14,661 nt of DNA, from assembly GCF_020216685.1 (NCBI RefSeq), contig NZ_JAIWNS010000133.1:1-14661 (forward strand), in the 5' to 3' direction. Shown here piece by piece: positions 6,898 to 12,834 of the stretch. A program made the translations under genes and the position numbers. Position 1 is the first letter of the stretch. Every line of letters begins with the position of its first letter. The DNA comes from Methanospirillum hungatei (lineage in GTDB: Archaea > Halobacteriota > Methanomicrobia > Methanomicrobiales > Methanospirillaceae). The notes below the pieces were generated by a model that was not told where the DNA came from, did no database searches, and saw only the letters and a list, made by a program, of their open reading frames with translations.

Positions 6898-8289
6898 ATG
6901 GACACCTGGACTTCTCATCTCCCTGAAATCTTTCAGTCCCTTGTATCACCAGAGTATTTCATGCCAGATACCTACCGGCTCGGGACTGATGCCTATCTGG
7001 TCCCTTCTCCTGACCGCCAGGATCTCCTCTTTTCATTCCCGGTGGTATTCAGGGTGCCCGTAATTGATGAGATATCCCTTCCGCTCTCTGCATCAGCAGG
7101 GGCTGTCCATACGATTATTGAGTATTGCAAACAGTCATCGATGAAAGATACGAGAATGGGAATACTGTATGGTGCAGGAACCGGAAATCAGAGCAGGTAC
7201 CAAGTTCATATCGAACCATGTACGATCGCTTCATCCCCGTCAGCACTTGCATCCCATCTCTGGAGACCGGATGATGAGAATGTTCTGTGTCCTCATGGGA
7301 TTCGGCTCAGTATCCGGGGAGCACTGCCGTACCTGCCGCTCTCTTCGACCAATATTACTCATGTTCAATCAGATATTGGATCATACCTCGCTGCTCTTGC
7401 TGATTGTATACACAAGGTTCCTGTCAGACAGATAAAACGGGGGTGGGAGACGGTCCTTGATCAGCTGCATCTTCGTTCAGAACTTAGCCGGATGGGTCTG
7501 GTCTGTTTTATCGGTGATGGAACCCGCCCTGCACGGTCATTTACCCGTCACCGGAGCTGGCACCGGGTAGCAGGGCCAAAAGAGGGGGTTCATATTCCAT
7601 TTTACTGCCCGACTGAACTCTCTCCGGTTGAAGTTATGCTTGCAGGGTCTAACCAGACCGTGTCCGGTCTTGGAATAAAACGAGGTGAGATATTCGCGAT
7701 AACCGGCTCGAATGCAGAGGGAAAATCCACCTTACTCAATGCCATTCAGGCAGGTGTGGATGATCATGCTCCGGGTGACGGGAGAGAAGTACTGGTCACC
7801 GTTCCTGGGGGTTTTTCTCCGGATGCTACCGGAATTGAACTGAAAGGTGCCGATCTTCGTCCATTCTTCGGGGGTATTCCACCGGGGATGTCGGGAACTC
7901 CTGATTCTGTATGTGGACAGGGAAGTGGCTCGGCATCCATGGCCTATCGGATCTCTGATGCACTCAGACGTGAAGCACCCTATATTGTTATCGATGAGGA
8001 TCGTGCTGCCCAGAACCTGATGGTTCCCTGTTACATGAGCCATTCCAAAATCCGGTCGCTTGCATTCCTGCTCGCAGAAGATAGAACCGTATTTGGGGAT
8101 ACATCGTTTATTATTGCAGGATCAGGCATGGAACTCTTGATAGCTCAGGCAGACCGGATACTCAGACTTTGTCAGCACCAGCCATATGCTCTCTCTGTTC
8201 CAAAATATCGGGAAGGGCTTTATGAATTCTATGAAAAAATGGCTGGAATGGTCCCGAAAAAATCAGGTGAACGTGATGTTGGCAAATAA
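6898..8289 (+). CDS. Predicted ABC-class P-loop ATPase (COG3044 / PF09818 type)
   Basis: The 463-residue soluble protein has the hallmarks of this poorly characterised ATPase family. Walker A is TGSNAEGKST (269-278), followed by LLNAIQAGVDDHAPGDGRE, the family's version of the helix after the P-loop. A short glycine/serine block, GQGSGSAS (340-347), sits where these proteins carry a signature-like motif, and Walker B is YIVIDED (362-368). The strand FIIAGSGMEL (404-413) precedes ADRILRL (418-424). The N-terminal 250 residues form the family's own domain, including a conserved-looking RGALPYLP segment (140-147). No membrane segment or exporter partner is present, so it is not a transporter; the cellular role is unknown. 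The ATG at 6898 is the first start codon after an in-frame stop at 6874. It has no close ribosome site, so translation may be unusual or the start may lie slightly downstream. Confidence 0.85.
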   Translation: MDTWTSHLPEIFQSLVSPEYFMPDTYRLGTDAYLVPSPDRQDLLFSFPVVFRVPVIDEISLPLSASAGAVHTIIEYCKQSSMKDTRMGILYGAGTGNQSRYQVHIEPCTIASSPSALASHLWRPDDENVLCPHGIRLSIRGALPYLPLSSTNITHVQSDIGSYLAALADCIHKVPVRQIKRGWETVLDQLHLRSELSRMGLVCFIGDGTRPARSFTRHRSWHRVAGPKEGVHIPFYCPTELSPVEVMLAGSNQTVSGLGIKRGEIFAITGSNAEGKSTLLNAIQAGVDDHAPGDGREVLVTVPGGFSPDATGIELKGADLRPFFGGIPPGMSGTPDSVCGQGSGSASMAYRISDALRREAPYIVIDEDRAAQNLMVPCYMSHSKIRSLAFLLAEDRTVFGDTSFIIAGSGMELLIAQADRILRLCQHQPYALSVPKYREGLYEFYEKMAGMVPKKSGERDVGK

Positions 8290-8375
8290 TTATTGATATG
8301 TTTGACAAAACAAATCTCGTATAATTTGCTGAAAAACCAGACAATCGGGAAAAATATCAGTTATTCAATATATGA

Positions 8376-8387
8376 GAAAAAATAAAA
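8376..8387 (-). terminator. T-rich run, probable terminator of the beta-propeller gene
   Basis: On the minus strand, shortly after the beta-propeller gene stop, the sequence reads CCC TTTT A TTTTTT CTC. A T-run of ten in eleven bases fits archaeal termination. The 111-base convergent gap has no comparable signal for the plus-strand ATPase gene. Confidence 0.45.
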
Positions 8388-8400
8388 GGGTGTTTTGTCT

Positions 8401-10335
8401 TTAATAATATCTGAAGGGTCGATCATCATGCTTGATTCCGATATCCATAAGGCGCTTTGTCAGGTCCTTCAGATCCGACCCGACGATACGGTCACGGGAT
8501 ATCGTATACAGGACATCATCCATAAAGAGTGACCGGAGCACCGTTGACCCATACCACCATTCATCATCTGACGAACCGGTTCCCTGTTTAACCCGCCCTT
8601 TTTCAGTAAATCCGGTATCCGGGTTAATACCAAATACATATGTCCCCTGCCAGGTCTCCTCGGTATGGGATCCTTCATACGTGCTACCCTGGACCGGTAT
8701 GTGAACAACCTCCCTGATCGGAATTGCCATGATATTCTTCTCCTTATCAAGCAGGAACGCCCGGTGATCTGAAAGGACGGCAGAGTCAGATCCCTTCTCT
8801 CCGATGACAATACTCTCAACAAGTCGTGGATTATTCACATTACTCACATCAAAGAGGGCTATCTTCACCCCGGTCGGGACAATTCCGCCCCATTCATTCT
8901 CCATGGTGTCTTTGCCAATGCCAATCAGGTGAGTCTCGTCATAGGGATGGAGATAATCTGAATATCCGGGGATTTTCAGTTCTCCAAGGAGGCCGGGCTG
9001 ATAGGGATTGGAGAGATCAATCACGAACAGTGGATCGGTCTGCTTGAACGTAACCAAGTAGAGCAGGTCTCCCATAAACCGTGCAGAGTAGATCCTTTCA
9101 TCAGGAGCCAGATGTTCGAGCCGACCGATGATCTTCAGGGAAGGGTCAAAGACATAGACATTACTGTACTGTCTGGCATCAGATGCAAAGTCAGATACAG
9201 TTGTTGCAACCCGGAGATTTCCACGGTTTTCATCCAGGGAGAACTGATTTAAGAGGTATCCAGGTACAGTCCCCGTTGCTTTGTATGCGATGTCACCATC
9301 TTTAATCGCAAACCGGTGAATGACCGACTCCTGCTCTGGTTCTTTTGATTCTGCTGATTTTTCATCTGTTAGGTACCACCCGTACCAGGGTCGCTGTTTT
9401 TCATAGGCAACATACACATTCTGCGGCGATACATAGAGTGTATTTGAATATCCCAGAAGGAATGACTCAGCCTTGGGCTGCCCTGACCCGGTCACCGGAA
9501 ATGAGGTCAACGTATGCATCTGGTACTCATTCATCAGAGATGGGGGACACCAGATCGATGATATCTCAATTGGTTCTGTACCGTCATAGATGATGGGCAT
9601 CCGGGGATTATGGTAATCAGGAGTCTCTTTGGTCAGAACATAGACATAATCGCCGATCATCCGGGCATTATCATATGTTCCAGGGGCAGAGATTGTCCTG
9701 ACTTCCTTCGGGCTCTTCCGGTCGGAGATATCATATATCACGGCCTGTGTCTTTCTCGAATAATCAGGGATTGGAACCGCCGATCCCTTCGGGGTGTACC
9801 AATGCTCGTCATTCGTGTCAGTAAAGACGACAAGACGGTCCCCTGCAAGGAAAAGCTCTGATACTGACCCTTTTACCGGCAATTCAGTCACGATCTTCCC
9901 CTGCTGCGGGGGGAAGGCATCGACGATGGTGAGGGTATCTCCACTCTCGATGTAGATATATTTTCCATCATTTTTTACAAAATCCGCTTCATCAACTCCG
10001 GCAACCTGAATGTTGGTCGTGGAAAAGTCACTTGCTCCTTTGTCTGAACCTGCAGAGGTCGTGGCAGGTGCTACCATCTCCTTTGCAGCCATGGGAGCAG
10101 GTGCCAATACCATCTCTGGGACTGCCATGGCCATATCATAATACATCCCGTTTGAATAGCCATACCGGTATTCAGAGGTGACATTCTTCATATACTCTTT
10201 TAAATCCTCATCGGTGGTTATCTCCAGCATTCCAGGTGCAGATGCATCGGTGCCGGATACCTGGAAAAGCCCTGCACATACCGCTATCAGGATCACGGTA
10301 AGAAACAGGGATCGCATTGGTGCCTGTGGTATCAT
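8401..10335 (-). CDS. Exported beta-propeller domain protein (PF09826 type)
   Basis: The 644-residue product begins with a signal peptide (hydrophobic about 9-25, cleavage near SGTDASA). A Met/Ala/Pro-rich low-complexity segment follows (about 68-92). The start of the propeller carries the family hallmark FSTTNIQVAGVDEADFVK (104-121), followed by DGKYIYI. The remaining 500 residues are repeated beta-blade patterns such as GYSNTLYVS, GDLLYLVTF, RAFLLD and DVLYTISRDR. This matches secreted archaeal and bacterial beta-propeller proteins of PF09826, whose biochemical role is not established; surface or extracellular placement is inferred. The ATG at 10335 gives six residues before a second Met (MRSLFL, 10317) that also suits a signal peptide; neither has a convincing ribosome site. 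No transmembrane anchor or lipobox is clear. Confidence 0.88.
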   Translation of the reverse strand: MIPQAPMRSLFLTVILIAVCAGLFQVSGTDASAPGMLEITTDEDLKEYMKNVTSEYRYGYSNGMYYDMAMAVPEMVLAPAPMAAKEMVAPATTSAGSDKGASDFSTTNIQVAGVDEADFVKNDGKYIYIESGDTLTIVDAFPPQQGKIVTELPVKGSVSELFLAGDRLVVFTDTNDEHWYTPKGSAVPIPDYSRKTQAVIYDISDRKSPKEVRTISAPGTYDNARMIGDYVYVLTKETPDYHNPRMPIIYDGTEPIEISSIWCPPSLMNEYQMHTLTSFPVTGSGQPKAESFLLGYSNTLYVSPQNVYVAYEKQRPWYGWYLTDEKSAESKEPEQESVIHRFAIKDGDIAYKATGTVPGYLLNQFSLDENRGNLRVATTVSDFASDARQYSNVYVFDPSLKIIGRLEHLAPDERIYSARFMGDLLYLVTFKQTDPLFVIDLSNPYQPGLLGELKIPGYSDYLHPYDETHLIGIGKDTMENEWGGIVPTGVKIALFDVSNVNNPRLVESIVIGEKGSDSAVLSDHRAFLLDKEKNIMAIPIREVVHIPVQGSTYEGSHTEETWQGTYVFGINPDTGFTEKGRVKQGTGSSDDEWWYGSTVLRSLFMDDVLYTISRDRIVGSDLKDLTKRLMDIGIKHDDRPFRYY

Positions 10336-10410
10336 AATGATGTAATATACCTGATGAGGGTAATTAGTTGTCGAAGGCTTGGAAAATTTTCAAAGTAATC
10401 TTCTAATCGG

Positions 10411-10436
10411 AAAAGTGCTTTTCTGATTTTAAATCA
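10411..10436 (-). terminator. Two small palindromes directly after the polyferredoxin gene
   Basis: TGATTTTAAATCA (10424-10436), a 6-bp perfect repeat around one base, touches the stop codon of the polyferredoxin gene. AAAAGTGCTTTT (10411-10422) follows as a second small hairpin that supplies a T4 tract on the minus strand. Together they are the best candidate 3' end for that transcript. They could instead belong to the promoter side of the beta-propeller gene, which starts 76 bases further on. Confidence 0.3.
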
Positions 10437-11135
10437 TTATTCTGGTTCATCCAGTTCATCTTCGTAGATGTATCCCTGGTTCATCTCCAAAATCCTGCTG
10501 ACCTGAATCGATCTGGTGGGACATTGTTCTTCACATGTTGAGCATCCGGTGCATTTTTCCTCATGGAACACGTGTGCTATCCCGTTCTCTACGGCAAGAA
10601 TTACTTCATCTGTGGTTACCGTTCCCTTCGATGTGAGAACCGGGTCTGTCTGCCGGTTAATCGGACATGCAACTGCACAACTACCACATCCAATACATGT
10701 GACCGGATTAATCCGGATATGAATAGAATAATTCATCCAGGTCTCTGATCTGGTTGCTTTTTGGAATATTCTTCCTGATTCCAGTACTACTTCCGGGCAG
10801 ATTTCAACACATAGTCCACATCTGATACAATGACCTGGATAAATATGGGGGTTCCATACCGCAGGCCTTCCTGTTTTTTTCACTTCCAGGGCACCAGGAG
10901 CCGGACAGATCATCTGACAGAGATAACAATGGGTACATGCCCTCCCGGTAATTTCCGGGACACCCCGTGCATGAAGAGGAGTTTCCAGAGGCTCCGTGCG
11001 TGGATGAAGAAAATTAATAATCCATTTCTTTCGAAAAAAGAATTCCAGGTAGTTCTGAATGAATCGCACAGGTACTCCCTGATGTACATGTATGCATTCA
11101 CCATAATGAAAGGGTTCGTATTTCATTATGACCAT
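10437..11135 (-). CDS. Polyferredoxin-like protein with four [4Fe-4S] motifs
   Basis: The 232-residue protein carries four complete CxxCxxCxxxC(P) motifs: C67/70/73/77, C103/106/109/113, C147/150/153/157 and C195/198/201/205. It can thus hold four [4Fe-4S] clusters and should work as an electron wire. The N-terminal 60 residues lack cysteine motifs and contain YLEFFFRKKWIINFLHP and HARGVPEI, reminiscent of the lead-in of NuoI/EchF-type ferredoxin subunits of membrane complexes, although no membrane helix is obvious. The gene is divergent from a siroheme-type reductase gene, with only 38 bases between the two starts. Supplying electrons to that protein is the natural guess. A second in-frame Met (11126) is an alternative start. 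The partner complex cannot be named from sequence. Confidence 0.88.
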   Translation of the reverse strand: MVIMKYEPFHYGECIHVHQGVPVRFIQNYLEFFFRKKWIINFLHPRTEPLETPLHARGVPEITGRACTHCYLCQMICPAPGALEVKKTGRPAVWNPHIYPGHCIRCGLCVEICPEVVLESGRIFQKATRSETWMNYSIHIRINPVTCIGCGSCAVACPINRQTDPVLTSKGTVTTDEVILAVENGIAHVFHEEKCTGCSTCEEQCPTRSIQVSRILEMNQGYIYEDELDEPE

Positions 11136-11173
11136 ACCCGGATGTATTAATTCATTCAGGTTGACATATATGT
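11136..11173. promoter_or_regulatory. 38-base divergent intergenic gap shared by two redox genes
   Basis: The gap separates the starts of the minus-strand polyferredoxin and the plus-strand sulfite-reductase-like gene. It holds an AT-rich core (ATGTATTAATTCATTCAGG) and CATATATG at 11165-11172. It is too short for two independent full archaeal promoters plus leaders, so the promoters must overlap or extend into the coding regions, and the transcripts are probably nearly leaderless. Co-regulation is likely but inferred. Confidence 0.4.
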
Positions 11174-12049
11174 ATGCGAAAAATTCCCCTCTATGAGAAA
11201 GGCGGCATTATCAATGAACTCGGAGGAGATTACTGTACTGTCAGACTCCGAATCCCTGCTGGTCTGATAACGGTCGACCAGATGGAGGGTGTTGTAAAGA
11301 TTGCCAGGAAATTCAATACCCAGGTGCATCTGACCACCAGACAGACGATCGAACTGGTCCATGTTCTCCCCGCTTCCCTTGACCTCCTTGCTACAGATCT
11401 TGAAGCAAACGGGACTCCTGTCGGGGCTGAAAAAGCGGAGATAGTCAATATTACTGCCTGTCCTGGGACAGACAGGTGCCGGTTTGCCATGATCGACTCA
11501 ATATCTCTTGCCAAAACTCTTGATGAGAAATTTTTCGGAAAGGAGATGCCGGTAAAGTTTCGAATAGCCGTCTCTTCCTGTCCGAATTCCTGTGTGAGTG
11601 AGCGCCTGAATGAGATTGGAATCACCGGAGTCGTCAGGCCATACCGGGTTCCGGGAACCTGTACCGGGTGTGGAACATGCGTTCAGTACTGTAAAGAGAA
11701 GGCAATTTCCATTAAAAACGGACAGATACAGATGAACGACGACCTTTGTGTTCACTGTGGGATGTGTATCCAGTCATGCCCGTTCCATATCATCAAGGCT
11801 GAACCGGCTGCATATCATATCACCATTGGTGGCAGGCGTGGCCGGCATCCCCGTGTCGGGTATCATATTGTTACGGTTAAAAATCCGGAAACGGTAGTCA
11901 ACGTCATTGAACGTGTGGTAAAGTGGGTCTATCGAAAAGCCTGGAGTGATTCCCTTCTTCCGGATCAATTAGAGATTCTAGACTTTGAATCTTTTAAAAA
12001 AGAGCTGGTTGGAGAACTTAATGAAGATGAGGTAATCACCGGGTACTGA
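11174..12049 (+). CDS. Short siroheme/[4Fe-4S] sulfite-reductase-like protein with two ferredoxin clusters
   Basis: The 291-residue protein begins with a ferredoxin-like half-domain of nitrite/sulfite reductases (YCTVRLRIPAGL, then VHLTTRQTIEL, 51-61, carrying the siroheme-contacting arginine region). It has the siroheme-[4Fe-4S] ligand pattern C96-x5-C102 (ACPGTDRC) and C136-x3-C140 (SCPNSC). Two ferredoxin motifs are inserted after it: C163/166/169/173 and C192/195/198/202. The reductase fold then resumes (HITIGGRRGRHPRVG, 215-228). The layout matches the compact Dsr-like proteins of methanogens and the AsrC type. These may reduce sulfite, nitrite or another small oxidised compound, or have another role; the substrate is unknown. 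It is divergent from a polyferredoxin and ends with zero spacing against the convergent nitroreductase. The start has only a weak, distant AGGTT before it. Confidence 0.88.
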   Translation: MRKIPLYEKGGIINELGGDYCTVRLRIPAGLITVDQMEGVVKIARKFNTQVHLTTRQTIELVHVLPASLDLLATDLEANGTPVGAEKAEIVNITACPGTDRCRFAMIDSISLAKTLDEKFFGKEMPVKFRIAVSSCPNSCVSERLNEIGITGVVRPYRVPGTCTGCGTCVQYCKEKAISIKNGQIQMNDDLCVHCGMCIQSCPFHIIKAEPAAYHITIGGRRGRHPRVGYHIVTVKNPETVVNVIERVVKWVYRKAWSDSLLPDQLEILDFESFKKELVGELNEDEVITGY

Positions 12050-12808
12050 CTAAATACCCTGATTTTTCGTCATCTCCTTCGCATGGGGTATTTTTCCGAC
12101 TGCTGCCATATATACTGCAAACTTTTTTTCTCCATCAATACCGATTAGGTAGTTTATTTCATCATCATTGAATGCACCTATAGCACAGACACCACACCCG
12201 ACAACCTGAGAAGATAAATAGAGGTTCTGACATATATGGCCTCCTTCAAGGAAAATATCACGGAATCCTCGTTCACCATATCGCCAGGTCATTCGGTATG
12301 AATTGGCAACCCAGATAAAACAAACTGAGGCTTTTTGAATGCAGTCCTGGTTTAACCCTCCCTTATAGACAATCTCTGGTATCTGCTGCTCTTCAGATAT
12401 AGCCCCAAGACTATGTTCCAGGGCCAAAAACCGGTACAGGCCTGATTTAAGGCCATGTACATCTCTTGCATACAGGTAGGTATCAATTGCATGACGTGCC
12501 CCGGCTGATGGAACGGTTCTGAAGGTACAATCTTCCATTATCCATTTTACGCCCTGTGTACACCAGAGCAGGTACGATAGGTCTTCGATAGAAAGAGGGG
12601 TGTCCTGATATGTTCGAATACTCTCTCTGGCTTCTATCGCAACAGATAGATCAAGATTTATCAGAAGTCCCGCATCCGGATCTGGAAGAGCGATCACCGT
12701 ACCCTCAAAATCATCTTCTAATGGAGGAGATGGAATCCCTCTCATCTGATCAGTCGTAATTGGGCAGGTATATCGTGTTTTTCGTATGAAATCTACTCCA
12801 ATTCCCAT
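12050..12808 (-). CDS. Nitroreductase-family flavoprotein (SagB/ThcOx-type)
   Basis: The 252-residue protein has the FMN-binding arginine/serine motif ARESIRTY (60-67), the SagB-type block TVPSAGARHAIDTYLY (98-113), an inserted middle region around YRF (125-127), and the C-terminal flavin segment FLEGGHICQNLYL (186-198) followed by GCGVCAIGAF (204-213). It should bind FMN and perform a two-electron oxidation or reduction; the substrate is unknown. SagB relatives oxidise azoline rings in peptide natural products, but no YcaO partner or precursor peptide is in the window, so that role is not supported. The start at 12808 has a good GAGGA ribosome site. It lies 26 bases after the MoeA-PBP gene on the same strand, so the two are probably co-transcribed. 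The stop abuts the convergent reductase gene with no spacer. Confidence 0.88.
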   Translation of the reverse strand: MGIGVDFIRKTRYTCPITTDQMRGIPSPPLEDDFEGTVIALPDPDAGLLINLDLSVAIEARESIRTYQDTPLSIEDLSYLLWCTQGVKWIMEDCTFRTVPSAGARHAIDTYLYARDVHGLKSGLYRFLALEHSLGAISEEQQIPEIVYKGGLNQDCIQKASVCFIWVANSYRMTWRYGERGFRDIFLEGGHICQNLYLSSQVVGCGVCAIGAFNDDEINYLIGIDGEKKFAVYMAAVGKIPHAKEMTKNQGI

Positions 12809-12813
12809 TAAAA

Positions 12814-12818
12814 TCCTC
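12814..12818 (-). promoter_or_regulatory. Ribosome binding site GAGGA of the nitroreductase gene
   Basis: The minus strand reads GAGGATTTTAATG, with five bases between the purine core and the ATG. This fixes the start at 12808 within the 26-base gap after the MoeA-type gene and supports translation from a shared transcript. Confidence 0.6.
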
Positions 12819-12834
12819 TTCTTTTATGATATCT

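Noticed and set aside
8432..9861. Several plus-strand open frames opposite the beta-propeller gene
   Set aside because: They are shadows of a gene with a clear signal peptide and family motif; none has a plausible start or domain.
10830..11150. 106-codon plus-strand frame opposite the polyferredoxin
   Set aside because: It lies wholly over the cysteine-motif gene and its product shows no coherent pattern.
11230..11625. 131-codon minus-strand frame opposite the reductase gene
   Set aside because: The opposite strand carries the siroheme and ferredoxin cysteine motifs; this frame has none and is a shadow.
12050..12808. Peptide-modifying (azoline oxidase) cluster based on the SagB-type gene
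   Set aside because: No YcaO cyclodehydratase, precursor peptide or exporter was found nearby.
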